From Paenibacillus pabuli (GTDB lineage: Bacteria; Bacillota; Bacilli; Paenibacillales; Paenibacillaceae): DNA of 64,000 nt. The translations under genes were made by a program, and so were the position numbers. The notes under the pieces were generated by a model, which searched no databases, had not been told where the DNA came from, and saw only the letters and a list, made by a program, of their open reading frames with translations. The stretch lies in NCBI RefSeq assembly GCF_023101145.1, contig NZ_CP073714.1:124001-188000 (forward strand), written 5' to 3'. Position 1 is the stretch's first letter; each line of letters begins with the position of its first letter. Shown piece by piece: positions 1 through 9,926 of this stretch.

Positions 1-120
1 CTGGAACTTTCCATTCAGGGATTGAGCGCACGCGCAGCGTGGAGCTACGACTTTTACCGCTTTGACGAAGAATCCGGACATTTCGCGATTAGTTTGCATA
101 TACAGGAGGAACCAATTTAA
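1..120 (+). CDS. ywiB: C-terminal end of a YwiB-like (DUF1934) protein, partial
   Basis: An open frame enters from the left edge and stops with TAA at 118-120; the last 39 residues include [17 protein letters not shown]. The stop shares one base with the argS ATG at 120, so the two are translationally coupled. B. subtilis ywiB, coding for a small beta-barrel DUF1934 protein of unknown function, sits directly next to argS, and the strand-rich residues here fit that. The identification rests on position plus a short tail, so it is only moderately sure. The argS ribosome site (AGGAGGA, about 105-111) lies inside this gene. Confidence 0.6.
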   Translation: MELSIQGLSARAAWSYDFYRFDEESGHFAISLHIQEEPI

Positions 121-1799
121 TGACACGTAATCCATTAGATACGATTAACGAACGGGTAAGTACAGCCATCGGCAATGCCATTGTGACTGCCGGCATTGTT
201 GCGCGGGAGGATCTGCCAACCATCACCCTTGAAGTACCACGGGAGAAAACACACGGCGACCTGGCGACCAATGCGGCGATGCAACTGACCAAGATGGCCA
301 AGCGTAATCCGCGTCAGATCGCAGAAGAGATTATTGCCAATCTCAATCTGACTGAAGCTGGAATCGAGAAAGCAGAGATTGCCGGACCAGGATTTATTAA
401 CTTTAAGTTGGACAAGAGTTATCTGTATCCTGTGCTGGGGCTTGTACATGAGCAGGGTGAGAATTATGGAAGAATCAATGTCGGTGAAGGGCGCAAGGTT
501 GAGATGGAGTTTGTCAGTGCCAACCCGACAGGCAGTCTGCATCTGGGACATGCGCGTGGAGCGGCTGTCGGTGATGCCCTTTGCAACATCCTCGATTACG
601 CCGGATATGATGTTACGCGTGAGTACTATATTAATGACGCCGGTAACCAGGTATTTAACCTGGCTCGCTCCATTGAAGCTCGTTATTTGCAGGAACTGGG
701 CCAAGAAGCAGAGATGCCGGAAGATGGCTATCATGGTGAAGATATCAAAGGGTTTGCCAAGGAGTTAGTGGCCGAGAAAGGCGATTCTTTGCTGTCCATG
801 CATCCAGGTGACCGTGCAGCTTATTTCCGCGACTTTGGTTTGGAGAAAGAACTGGACAAGATCAAACGTGACTTGAATCGCTTCCGTGTCAATTTCGACA
901 TCTGGTTCAGCGAAACTTCACTGTATGATAACGGAGAAGTGCTGCGTGTGCTTGACGAATTGCGTGATCGTAATGAAATCTATGAACAAGACGGAGCGAC
1001 CTGGTTGAAAACCATGCAGTATGGTGACGATAAAGAGCGTGTTCTGATCAAAAATGACGGTACGTACACGTACCTCACGCCTGACATTGCTTATCACCGT
1101 GATAAATATGCGCGTGGATACGACACGATGATTAACATTTGGGGAGCGGACCACCACGGTTACATTCCACGGATGAAAGCGGCCATGCAGGCACTGGGCA
1201 ACGATCCTGAGAAATTGGTCGTGCTGATTGCACAGATGGTGAGCTTGTTCCAGAACGGCGAAAAAGTGAAGATGTCCAAGCGTACAGGCAAGGCGGTAAC
1301 GATGGAAGATCTGATGGACGAAGTAGGCATTGATGCCATTCGTTACTTCTTTACCATGCGCAGCATGGACTCTCATCTGGACTTCGACATGGACCTCGCA
1401 ATTTCGACGTCCAATGAAAATCCTGTATTCTACGTACAATACGCTCACGCTCGTGTATGCAGCGTATACCGTCAGGCAGAGGAACAAGGCATTGAGCTGC
1501 TGCCATTGGCAGAGATTGACCTTTCAAAACTGACAACGGAACATGAATATGACCTTCTTCGCAAAATGGGTGAACTGCCTGAAGAAATCGCGACTGCTGC
1601 TACGGGATATGCGCCGCATCGTATTGTTCGTTATGTATATGAGCTGGCATCTCTGTTCCACAGTTACTATCGTGCAGAGCGCGTCATTACGGAAGACGCG
1701 GGACAAACCCAGGCGCGTCTGGCGCTGATCGGTGCTGTACGCACCGTCATCGCAACAGCGCTTCGTCTGGTGGGCGTATCCGCACCGGACAAAATGTAA
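120..1799 (+). CDS. argS: Arginyl-tRNA synthetase
   Basis: Class I aminoacyl-tRNA synthetase that charges tRNA-Arg with arginine using ATP in the cytoplasm. The 559-residue length matches bacterial ArgS. An N-terminal Add-1 type tRNA-binding region precedes the catalytic Rossmann fold with the HIGH-class motif HLGH at residues 141-144 (context [15 protein letters not shown]) and a KMSKR loop at 384-388. The C-terminal anticodon-binding helices end VGVSAPDKM. The start ATG at 120 overlaps the stop of the upstream ywiB-like gene and has a strong AGGAGGA site at suitable spacing. A strong bidirectional terminator follows. A tRNA-Arg(CCG) gene lies at the other end of the window, but nothing links the two. 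Confidence 0.97.
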   Translation: MTRNPLDTINERVSTAIGNAIVTAGIVAREDLPTITLEVPREKTHGDLATNAAMQLTKMAKRNPRQIAEEIIANLNLTEAGIEKAEIAGPGFINFKLDKSYLYPVLGLVHEQGENYGRINVGEGRKVEMEFVSANPTGSLHLGHARGAAVGDALCNILDYAGYDVTREYYINDAGNQVFNLARSIEARYLQELGQEAEMPEDGYHGEDIKGFAKELVAEKGDSLLSMHPGDRAAYFRDFGLEKELDKIKRDLNRFRVNFDIWFSETSLYDNGEVLRVLDELRDRNEIYEQDGATWLKTMQYGDDKERVLIKNDGTYTYLTPDIAYHRDKYARGYDTMINIWGADHHGYIPRMKAAMQALGNDPEKLVVLIAQMVSLFQNGEKVKMSKRTGKAVTMEDLMDEVGIDAIRYFFTMRSMDSHLDFDMDLAISTSNENPVFYVQYAHARVCSVYRQAEEQGIELLPLAEIDLSKLTTEHEYDLLRKMGELPEEIATAATGYAPHRIVRYVYELASLFHSYYRAERVITEDAGQTQARLALIGAVRTVIATALRLVGVSAPDKM

Positions 1800-1839
1800 T
1801 TCAAGCCCTGGCGGTGTACTACCGCCCTGCGGCTTTGGC

Positions 1840-1892
1840 AAAAAGTCTCCATGCACCACGCCTGCAATGCAGCGTGGACATGGAGACTTTTT
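1840..1892. terminator. Bidirectional intrinsic terminator between argS and the S8 protease gene
   Basis: Two 14-base arms, 1840-1853 and 1879-1892, are perfect complements (AAAAAGTCTCCATG and CATGGAGACTTTTT). An A run on one side and a T run on the other let the hairpin stop transcripts from both convergent genes. Confidence 0.85.
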
Positions 1893-1965
1893 GCTGTGCC
1901 CGCGCCGAGGTTCACACGGCCGCGAGGCACTCAAGGCGAGCGCGGCCTACCGCCATGTGCAACTA

Positions 1966-2016
1966 CCGTGAAGCATCACATCGCGCGGCATTGCTGCGCC
2001 TAGCGATGCTTCACGG
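1966..2016. repeat. Second long inverted repeat in the argS-protease gap
   Basis: Arms CCGTGAAGCATC (1966-1977) and GATGCTTCACGG (2005-2016) are perfect 12-bp complements around a 27-nt GC-rich loop that has its own GCGC pairing. No T run follows, so it is not a standard terminator. It lies 29 nt past the protease stop codon, in its 3' region. Confidence 0.7.
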
Positions 2017-2044
2017 CACGGCTCCCTGCGGCAGGCAGCGCTCT

Positions 2045-3199
2045 TTACCCTCCGCTCTCCTGCATTAGCTTGAGGGCGTCAATCTCGCCACCGCGTATTT
2101 TGTTCTTCGCGGTGGTGGTCTTGCGTGCGCGCAGCGGAACGGTCGCGCGCTTCACGAGCGTTTTGATCTCGGCTGGTGACAGGCCGGGATGCTTCGCAAG
2201 CAAGAGTGCTATGGCGCCGCTGACATGCGACGTCGCCATGGAGGTGCCACTCATCTCATGGTGCTTGCCCTGCACCCAGCATGAGACAATTTTGTCCCCT
2301 GGCGCATATACATCGACGTAGGCACCTCGGTTACTGAACGAGGCAATTCGCCGGTTCTTGTCGGTTGCCCCGACTGATATCGTTTGCGGATAACGTGCTG
2401 GATAATCAATGCTGCGACGTTTGCCGTCATTTCCGGAGGAAGCAACAATGACAATCCCGGCCTGGTAAGCGCGATTCACAACATCAAGCAATGCTTTGCT
2501 ACGTGTTTTCATGCCAAAGCTCATATTGATAATATCGACCCGATTGCGCACACACCAATCGATGCCAAGTACAATGTCTGAAACGAAGGCCGAACCATTA
2601 TGGTCAAATGCCTTCACCGGATAGATCAGGGAGCGAGGAGCTACACCGATCATCCCTGCGGTACTATTGGCAGCGGCAATGGTACCGGCAATGTGGGTGC
2701 CATGACCGTTATCATCATGAGGAAGCAGACTGCGGTTTAACAGATTGATTCCACGTGCCAGCGAATAGCGAAGATCCGGGTGTTGATAATCGGCACCTGT
2801 GTCAATTACGCCAATTTTGATTCGGTGTCCCGTGGATACGGACCATACTTTGGGAGCGCGAATCTGTTTTACACCCCAAGGTATGCCCTGAGCACTGCTT
2901 GGTTTACTGTGAAGCGCGGTGGCATGAAGAGAGAGGGGTATATCTTCTTCTACCGTAATCTCATCGCTGTATCGAGATAATGCTTCTGGGTCATGCACCG
3001 GAGCGATAATAGAGCGGGCTAGCCGGGAGGATCGTACCACACCAAGATCAGTAAATTCATTCCGCATCCGCGACAGTTCTACAAGGCAGGCCTCATATTG
3101 CTTCGGTTTGGCGAACCGGATCATGTACCGCCGCCCCTGTTCTGGTTCAGGACGTTGTATTCCTTCAACCAATTGATGTAGAAAACCAGTATAGTCCAT
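2045..3199 (-). CDS. Subtilisin-like serine protease (S8 family), no signal peptide seen
   Basis: A 384-residue peptidase with the complete S8 catalytic triad: Asp133 in VIDTGAD, His166 in GHGTHIAGT, Ser320 in MSGTSMATSHVSG, with the oxyanion Asn257 in SSGNDG. Residues about 20-95 (RRYMIRFAKPKQYEAC and following) resemble an I9-type inhibitory propeptide, so the enzyme is probably made as a zymogen. The N-terminus (MDYTGFLHQLVEGIQ) has no hydrophobic signal sequence, which suggests an intracellular protease or an unusual export route. The ATG at 3199 has an AAGGGGG site about 9 nt upstream. It is convergent with argS and divergent from rpoE. The substrate cannot be read from the sequence. Confidence 0.9.
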   Translation of the reverse strand: MDYTGFLHQLVEGIQRPEPEQGRRYMIRFAKPKQYEACLVELSRMRNEFTDLGVVRSSRLARSIIAPVHDPEALSRYSDEITVEEDIPLSLHATALHSKPSSAQGIPWGVKQIRAPKVWSVSTGHRIKIGVIDTGADYQHPDLRYSLARGINLLNRSLLPHDDNGHGTHIAGTIAAANSTAGMIGVAPRSLIYPVKAFDHNGSAFVSDIVLGIDWCVRNRVDIINMSFGMKTRSKALLDVVNRAYQAGIVIVASSGNDGKRRSIDYPARYPQTISVGATDKNRRIASFSNRGAYVDVYAPGDKIVSCWVQGKHHEMSGTSMATSHVSGAIALLLAKHPGLSPAEIKTLVKRATVPLRARKTTTAKNKIRGGEIDALKLMQESGG

Positions 3200-3358
3200 A
3201 ATGGGCAGCCCCCTTCGGGATGAACATGCTGAGGTATTCTATGAATGCGTTGATCCCGCCGCATGGGGAACATGCCCTTTTTTTACAAAAACACATTCTC
3301 TTCGTGTCAAAACGGGCGCAGGGACATATGATGGATGGAGGGCTAGAGGGCTCTTGCG

Positions 3359-3426
3359 GGGACCCTGGTGAGGAGCAATCCTTCAAGGGTATACAGTCAG
3401 AAGGCGGAGGGGACTCCGTCTTTTTT
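3359..3426 (+). other. Tandem hairpins ending in an intrinsic terminator (possible small RNA) in the 3200-3662 gap
   Basis: In the 463-base gap between the protease start and rpoE, ACCCT (3360-3364) can pair with AGGGT (about 3386-3390) around AGGA/TCCT. This is followed by GGCGGAG (3403-3409) pairing with CTCCGTC (3414-3420) and a run of six T. No plausible + strand gene precedes this terminator, so it may end a small RNA or a short leader. The rest of the gap is AT-rich and presumably carries the rpoE promoter, which I could not place. Confidence 0.4.
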
Positions 3427-3662
3427 ATATGATGACCCTTTTTTTTACCGGAAGGTGATAGGCCCGCGAGTTAGATGTCTTCTATGGTCTATATATATTG
3501 TTTGTATAAGTCGCATTTTGGAATTAGAAGGCATCGATACATAAAAACTTGCTTTTTAACGCTAAATAGGTTTTACTTAGGTTTGTTAATGGATATGTTA
3601 TACGTAACGTTCCAGTTCGTAGGGATATAAAGTGAATTATGTGTGAGAGGAAGTGTCTGTCA

Positions 3663-4238
3663 GTGAGTACCTCGCTCAATTTGAAGATTGATAAAGAAAA
3701 GGTAAGAGAGATTCCTTTGGTGGACCTCGCCTTTATGGTGCTGAAAGCGGCTAATACGCCGTATTACTACCGTGATTTGATGAATGAGGTAGCTAAACAG
3801 CGCGGAATGACTGATGAAGAAATCAACGAGTTTATCGCCCAGCTATATACTGAGATTAATATCGATGGCCGTTTTGCTTGCGTCGGTACAAGTCTGTGGG
3901 GCTTGAAGCGCTGGTATCCTGTAGCTGGATCGGAAGATACCATGACGGGTGCGAAGCGTCCGCGTATCATCAACGATGAAGACGATGATCTGGAAGACGA
4001 AGACTTCGGCGAAGAGGAAGACAGCTACAACAGCGACGAAGACTTCGATAATTCTGACGATGATCAGGATGACGATGATGACGACGATGATGATGACGAA
4101 GACGACATCTTTGATGAAGAAGATGGCGATGAAGAAGTTCTGGTTGAAGATGACGATTTGGAAGAGGAAGACCTCGATGAAGACGATGAAGAAGAGTCCG
4201 AAGACGAGGATGAATTTGACGACGATTCCGATAAGTAA
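3663..4238 (+). CDS. rpoE: RNA polymerase delta subunit
   Basis: Small Firmicute-specific subunit that binds RNA polymerase, displaces non-productive nucleic acid and speeds recycling. The N-terminal winged-helix HARE-HTH domain (about residues 8-85; VDLAFMVLKAANTPYYYRDLM and the conserved NIDGRF and WGLKRWYP) is followed by an almost purely Asp/Glu tail of about 90 residues, the hallmark of the family. I chose GTG 3663 (MSTSLNLK...) over the in-frame ATG at 3639, because AGAGG at 3646-3650 lies upstream of the GTG and the extra eight residues do not look like delta; this makes 191 residues. B. subtilis also has rpoE directly before pyrG. Two hairpin structures separate it from pyrG. Confidence 0.93.
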   Translation: MSTSLNLKIDKEKVREIPLVDLAFMVLKAANTPYYYRDLMNEVAKQRGMTDEEINEFIAQLYTEINIDGRFACVGTSLWGLKRWYPVAGSEDTMTGAKRPRIINDEDDDLEDEDFGEEEDSYNSDEDFDNSDDDQDDDDDDDDDDEDDIFDEEDGDEEVLVEDDDLEEEDLDEDDEEESEDEDEFDDDSDK

Positions 4239-4260
4239 CCGTCATTTTTGATGTCGATAT

Positions 4261-4315
4261 TTTACCCGTTTTCCCCGGATAGTCAGCCTTGACAGCAGAC
4301 GGGGTAACGGGTAAA
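4261..4315. repeat. Near-perfect inverted repeat after rpoE
   Basis: TTTACCCGTTTTCCCC (4261-4276) is complementary to GGGGTAACGGGTAAA (4301-4315) with a single bulge, around a 24-nt loop. No U tract follows, so it is not a simple terminator. It could protect the rpoE 3' end. Confidence 0.65.
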
Positions 4316-4363
4316 CTATTGCATGGGCTTATGAATGAGCGACAAAATATTTATGTTTTTTAT

Positions 4364-4397
4364 AAAAAGTGCCCCGTCCTGCGGGAGTACTTTTTTT
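4364..4397 (+). terminator. rpoE: rpoE terminator
   Basis: AAAAAGT (4364-4370) pairs with ACTTTTT (4389-4395), with an inner CCCG/CGGG stem and a seven-T tract. It is placed to end the rpoE transcript. Confidence 0.75.
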
Positions 4398-4570
4398 GTA
4401 TTTTTAGAGGCAGAATTTTGCAAAATGATTTGAATTCCGCATGCTCCCGGCCAACAATCCGTGGTCTATTTTTGTATATTCAAAAGACCAAAATCATTGA
4501 TTCAATGGTCTCATTTGGGGACAGGCTCGGAAGTTGGCTTTCGGAAGGTTTGCACCATTCTACGCTGTAG

Positions 4571-6334
<1,764 letters not shown>

Positions 6335-6359
6335 TGACTATTCAAGAAACTGTATAATT

Positions 6360-6404
6360 GGATGTTCCTGGCGATTGAAAAATTGCCGGGGCATCCTTTT
6401 TTTT
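6360..6404 (+). terminator. pyrG: pyrG terminator
   Basis: GGATG (6360-6364) with an inner GGC.ATT / ATT.CC helix pairs with CATCC (6392-6396), followed by eight T. Confidence 0.85.
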
Positions 6405-6454
6405 ATTACATAAAAAGTTGATGAAAATGGTTTTTTGCTTTTTGGGATGTAAGC

Positions 6455-6479
6455 AGGATTTCAATGGGTGAGGTAGAAT
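6455..6479 (+). promoter_or_regulatory. spo0F: Sigma-H type promoter of spo0F
   Basis: AGGATTT (6455-6461) and GAAT (6476-6479) are 14 nt apart, with the context AGCAGGATTTCA. From memory this matches the spacing and bases of the B. subtilis spoVG sigma-H promoter. spo0F is a known sigma-H target, so entry into sporulation is likely controlled in the same way here. Confidence 0.75.
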
Positions 6480-6553
6480 ACTTATCATGACGACTATGGG
6501 ATTGTTATCCAGATTCAGAAGTACATGCTTTCCTAATTCTAGGAGGTTAATCA

Positions 6554-6940
6554 GTGGAAAATAAAAAAGTTTTGATTGTCGATGACCAGAATGGTATTCG
6601 AATCCTGTTAATGGAAGTGTTCAGCAGCGAAGGATATAATACGTTCCAAGCGCCTAACGGGAAGATCGCCCTGGAGATAGTAAATAATGACAAACCTGAT
6701 CTTGTGCTGCTTGATATGAAGATTCCTGGCATGGATGGCCTGGAAATTCTGAAACATATTAAGGAAATTGATCCGGATATCAAAGTCATCATGATGACGG
6801 CTTATGGTGAACTGGACATGATCAAGGAAGCTACCGATCTTGGAGCGCTCATGCACTTCACGAAACCGTTTGATATCGATGAAATGCGCGTGGCAGTCAA
6901 TATGCAGCTTCGAAATGATACTGCGAATAAGTGCAGCTGA
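6554..6940 (+). CDS. spo0F: Sporulation phosphorelay response regulator Spo0F
   Basis: Stand-alone receiver domain that carries phosphate from sporulation sensor kinases to Spo0B. The 128 residues show Asp10-Asp11, the phosphoacceptor Asp54 ([12 protein letters not shown]), Thr82 (MMTAYG), and His101/Lys104 (HFTKPFD), all at the canonical Spo0F positions. There is no output domain. GTG 6554 follows AGGAGGT at 6541-6547. The pyrG-spo0F-fbaA order is shared with B. subtilis, which supports Spo0F over CheY-like alternatives. The sigma-H type promoter about 75 nt upstream fits the role. Confidence 0.95.
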   Translation: MENKKVLIVDDQNGIRILLMEVFSSEGYNTFQAPNGKIALEIVNNDKPDLVLLDMKIPGMDGLEILKHIKEIDPDIKVIMMTAYGELDMIKEATDLGALMHFTKPFDIDEMRVAVNMQLRNDTANKCS

Positions 6941-6965
6941 ATCCTGTGGACACAGGATTTTTTTG
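6940..6965 (+). terminator. spo0F: spo0F terminator
   Basis: AATCCTGTG (6940-6948) pairs perfectly with CACAGGATT (6951-6959), and a T run follows. The first base overlaps the spo0F stop codon. Confidence 0.85.
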
Positions 6966-7068
6966 CGTGTGAAGCTGTGAGAGTTTGCGAGTAAACATAG
7001 AGGGTATTTCAGTAAGGCGTCAGGGGAATATTGGAAATGGGGACGTCGCCATGCTGTGTCTATGAAAA

Positions 7069-7091
7069 CTGTGCTGCAAAGCACAGCATTT
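7069..7091 (+). terminator. Short hairpin with T run before the fbaA promoter
   Basis: CTGTGCT (7069-7075) pairs with AGCACAG (7080-7086) across a four-base loop, followed shortly by five T. It may be a second barrier to read-through from spo0F. Confidence 0.5.
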
Positions 7092-7125
7092 TTGCAAATG
7101 CTTGTTTAGTATTTGACATGGGATG

Positions 7126-7134
7126 TGGTATAAT
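7126..7134 (+). promoter_or_regulatory. fbaA: Extended -10 promoter of fbaA
   Basis: TGGTATAAT (7126-7134) is a perfect extended -10. A TTGACA lies at 7113-7118 but only 10 nt upstream, too close to be its -35. The expected start near 7141 leaves a leader of about 60 nt. Confidence 0.65.
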
Positions 7135-7200
7135 AAGCCCGTATGTGATTTCGGCTAAAAACCATAGACACAACCCAACACCCCTAGGAGGATTGAAACC

Positions 7201-8055
7201 ATGCCATTAGTATCTATGACAGACATGTTGAACAAAGCACTCGAAGGAAAATATGCAGTTGGTCAATACAACATCAATAACCTTGAGTGGACTCAAGCGA
7301 TTCTTGCTGCTGCTGAAGAAGAGAAATCCCCAGTAATCCTGGGCGTATCCGAAGGCGCAGCTCGCCACATGAGCGGTTTCTACACAGTAGTTAAAATGGT
7401 AGAAGGACTCATTCACGACATGAAAATCTCCGTTCCAGTTGCAATTCACCTGGACCACGGTTCCAGCTTTGATAAGTGTAAAGAAGCGATCGATGCTGGA
7501 TTTACATCCGTAATGATCGACGGTTCCCATCACTCCATCGATGAAAACATCGAAATGACTAAAAAAGTTGTTGAATATGCACACGCTAAAGGCGTTTCTG
7601 TAGAAGCCGAAGTAGGTACTGTTGGTGGACAAGAAGACGACGTTATCGGTGGCATCATGTACGCTGACCTGAACGAGTGTGTACGTATCGTTAAGGAAAC
7701 AGGTATCGACACATTGGCTCCAGCTCTTGGTTCTGTACACGGTCCTTACCATGGCGAGCCTAACCTGGGCTTTAAAGAAATGGAAGAAGTTCGCGATGCA
7801 GTTAATGTTCCACTGGTACTGCACGGTGGTACGGGTATCCCTAAACATGATATCGACAAAGCCATTTCCCTGGGAACTTCCAAAATTAACGTGAACACTG
7901 AGAACCAAATTGCATTCTCCAAAGTGGTTCGCGAAGTGCTTGCAGCTAAACCAGATGCTTACGATCCACGTACATTCATCGTACCAGGCCGTGATGCAAT
8001 CAAAGAAACCGTTAAAGGTAAAATTCGCGAGTTTGGTTCCAACAACAAAGCGTAA
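7201..8055 (+). CDS. fbaA: Class II fructose-bisphosphate aldolase
   Basis: Zinc-dependent aldolase interconverting fructose 1,6-bisphosphate with dihydroxyacetone phosphate and glyceraldehyde 3-phosphate in glycolysis and gluconeogenesis. The 284-residue TIM barrel carries His83, catalytic Asp85 and His86 (AIHLDHGSS), the Glu-rich [12 protein letters not shown] segment, and the phosphate-binding VLHGGTG and INVNT segments. ATG 7201 has an AGGAGG site at 7187-7192. The synonymous codon choice looks that of a highly expressed gene. It has its own promoter and terminator and sits between spo0F and murA, as in Bacillus apart from the absent transaldolase gene. Confidence 0.97.
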   Translation: MPLVSMTDMLNKALEGKYAVGQYNINNLEWTQAILAAAEEEKSPVILGVSEGAARHMSGFYTVVKMVEGLIHDMKISVPVAIHLDHGSSFDKCKEAIDAGFTSVMIDGSHHSIDENIEMTKKVVEYAHAKGVSVEAEVGTVGGQEDDVIGGIMYADLNECVRIVKETGIDTLAPALGSVHGPYHGEPNLGFKEMEEVRDAVNVPLVLHGGTGIPKHDIDKAISLGTSKINVNTENQIAFSKVVREVLAAKPDAYDPRTFIVPGRDAIKETVKGKIREFGSNNKA

Positions 8056-8078
8056 GTTGTCTTTACCAGTTCCATACT

Positions 8079-8125
8079 GTGAAAGTGGAAAGAACACCGC
8101 CTAGCCGGTGTCTTTCCATTTTCAC
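8079..8125 (+). terminator. fbaA: fbaA terminator
   Basis: A long stem, GTGAAAGTGGAAAG..CACCG (8079-8099) with CGGTGTCTTTCC..TTTCAC (8106-8125), with only small mismatches. The T-rich 3' arm is where release would occur. Confidence 0.75.
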
Positions 8126-8204
8126 GCCTTATTTCTACATCGTAAGCTAACAGCACGTATTGCCGTTAACCGGCTGCAAAACACGTAGGGGGACATTAAG
8201 CTTT

Positions 8205-9458
8205 ATGGAAAAATTAATGATTAGTGGCGGACGTCCGTTACAGGGAACTGTAACTATAAGCGGCGCCAAAAACAGCGCCATCGCGCTTATTCCTGCAGCA
8301 TTGCTTGCCGAGTCTGAAGTCGTGCTGGACAACCTGCCGCTTTTAAGTGACGTGGCAGTTTATGCAGAAATTTTGGAGGAACTCGGAGCTCATGTACACT
8401 GGGAAGGCAGTCAGATGAAGATCGATCCTTCCGATATCAAATCCATTCCCATGCCGAATGGTCCCGTGAAGAAGCTTCGTGCTTCGTATTATATGATGGG
8501 AGCACTGCTTGGGCGTTTTAAAGAAGCAACCATTGGTTTACCCGGAGGCTGCAACTTCGAGCCTCGTCCGATTGATCAACACATCAAAGGGTTTGAAGCG
8601 CTTGGCGCAACCGTAACGAACGAACATGGCTCCATTCATTTGCATGCCAAAGAGCTGCGTGGAGCAAAGATTTATCTTGATGTAAGCAGTGTAGGTGCAA
8701 CCATTAACATCATGCTGGCGGCTACTCGTGCCAAAGGCTCTACAATTATCGAAAACGCGGCTAAAGAGCCTGAGATTATAGATGTAGCAACACTTCTGAA
8801 TTCAATGGGTGCCAGTATCAAGGGTGCAGGTACTGAAACAATTCGTATTGAAGGTGTGTCGGAGCTTAAGGGTTGCCGTCATTCCATCATTCCAGACCGT
8901 ATACAAGCAGGCACGTATATGATCGCTGCGGCTGCGACGCGGGGCGACGTTCTGATAGACAATGTTATTCCCAAACATCTGGAGGCTTTGACGGCAAAGC
9001 TGCTGGAAATGGGCGTTGGCATTGAAGAGCTGGACGAAAGTATTCGTGTCATCGGCAAGCCGAATTACAATCATGTAGACGTTAAGGCGCTCGTTTATCC
9101 CGGTTTTCCAACGGATCTACAGTCCCCGATGACCAGTGTATTGACACAGGCAACGGGTGTGAGTGTCCTGAGCGACTTTGTATATAGCAACCGGTTTAAG
9201 CATGTTCCTGAGTTAGTGCGCATGGGTGCAAAGATTCGTGTGGAAGGGCGCTCAGCTATTATTGAAGGCAGTGCTTTGAATGCGGCCAAGGTAAAAGCAT
9301 CCGATCTTCGCGCTGGTGCAGCGTTGGTGATCGCAGGCCTCACCGTTAGTGAAGGTGTGACTGAAGTGACGGGTGTTGAGTTTATCGATCGTGGGTACGA
9401 TCATCTAGTAACCAATCTGCGTCTATTAGGTGCAGATGTGTGGCGAGAAACCGATTAA
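8205..9458 (+). CDS. murA: UDP-N-acetylglucosamine 1-carboxyvinyltransferase (MurA)
   Basis: Transfers enolpyruvate from PEP to UDP-GlcNAc, the first committed step of peptidoglycan synthesis and the target of fosfomycin. At 417 residues it has Lys22-Asn23 (SGAKNSA), the Arg92 segment, and the active-site Cys116 in [10 protein letters not shown], so it should be fosfomycin-sensitive in principle. ATG 8205 is chosen over an upstream in-frame ATG at 8160 because AGGGGGAC at about 8187-8194 precedes it and MEKLMISGG is the usual N-terminus. The position between fbaA and rho matches the second B. subtilis paralogue (murAB/murZ), so another murA probably exists elsewhere. Confidence 0.95.
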   Translation: MEKLMISGGRPLQGTVTISGAKNSAIALIPAALLAESEVVLDNLPLLSDVAVYAEILEELGAHVHWEGSQMKIDPSDIKSIPMPNGPVKKLRASYYMMGALLGRFKEATIGLPGGCNFEPRPIDQHIKGFEALGATVTNEHGSIHLHAKELRGAKIYLDVSSVGATINIMLAATRAKGSTIIENAAKEPEIIDVATLLNSMGASIKGAGTETIRIEGVSELKGCRHSIIPDRIQAGTYMIAAAATRGDVLIDNVIPKHLEALTAKLLEMGVGIEELDESIRVIGKPNYNHVDVKALVYPGFPTDLQSPMTSVLTQATGVSVLSDFVYSNRFKHVPELVRMGAKIRVEGRSAIIEGSALNAAKVKASDLRAGAALVIAGLTVSEGVTEVTGVEFIDRGYDHLVTNLRLLGADVWRETD

Positions 9459-9558
9459 TTCTTTATTGCAAGGCGAGTTTTACGGCATTTAAGTGATTAT
9501 TTTGCCGGAACTGCATATCCTTTCAGTAATTGGGTAAACCTGTTTTAATAGAGTTCTC

Positions 9559-9616
9559 AGTCTCTCCGGGATAAGATGAAATGTTTCTGTTTCCCTTTAC
9601 CGGAGGGTCTTTTTTT
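9559..9616 (+). terminator. murA: murA terminator
   Basis: CTCTCCGG (9562-9569) pairs with CCGGAGGG (9600-9607) over a long loop, followed by TCTTTTTTT. The rest of the 9459-9926 gap holds the candidate rho promoter; a 94-codon open frame inside it has no family features. Confidence 0.65.
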
Positions 9617-9797
9617 GAGTCAGACTTCATATGGCTGTAAGAACATCATTTCCTTTTCCCCAACCCCCGGTTTTGTTTGAACTGCGCTCCATAGCCGGTC
9701 TGCCCGGATCGAACGCCTCATGTATTCGTTCACTCACTAGCGGATCTTGCCGAAAGATGGCTATCCCGCCCGGAAACTTACACTCAAAGACAAGTAT

Positions 9798-9827
9798 TTG
9801 CATTATAACGGTTACATTCCGTACAAT
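9798..9827 (+). promoter_or_regulatory. rho: Candidate sigma-A promoter of rho
   Basis: TTGCAT (9798-9803) and TACAAT (9822-9827) are 18 nt apart. This leaves a leader of about 90 nt before rho, a gene that is autoregulated in other bacteria. Confidence 0.55.
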
Positions 9828-9926
9828 GGACAGAAGAGAAATGCAGAACAATGCTGATCTCATAGCCGGAACATCAAGCGAAACTATCCATTTCACGGAC
9901 TTATTAATTGAATAGGTGGTTATTAT

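Noticed and set aside
7113..7118. TTGACA as the -35 of the fbaA promoter
   Set aside because: It is only 10 nt from the TATAAT; the -10 is better read as an extended TGn type.
7207..8097. Minus-strand open frame opposite fbaA
   Set aside because: Codon bias of a highly expressed gene leaves the opposite strand open; the translation is Cys/Phe/His-rich with no recognisable domain.
9631..9915. 94-codon frame between murA and rho
   Set aside because: No ribosome site or family features, and it spans the candidate rho promoter and leader.
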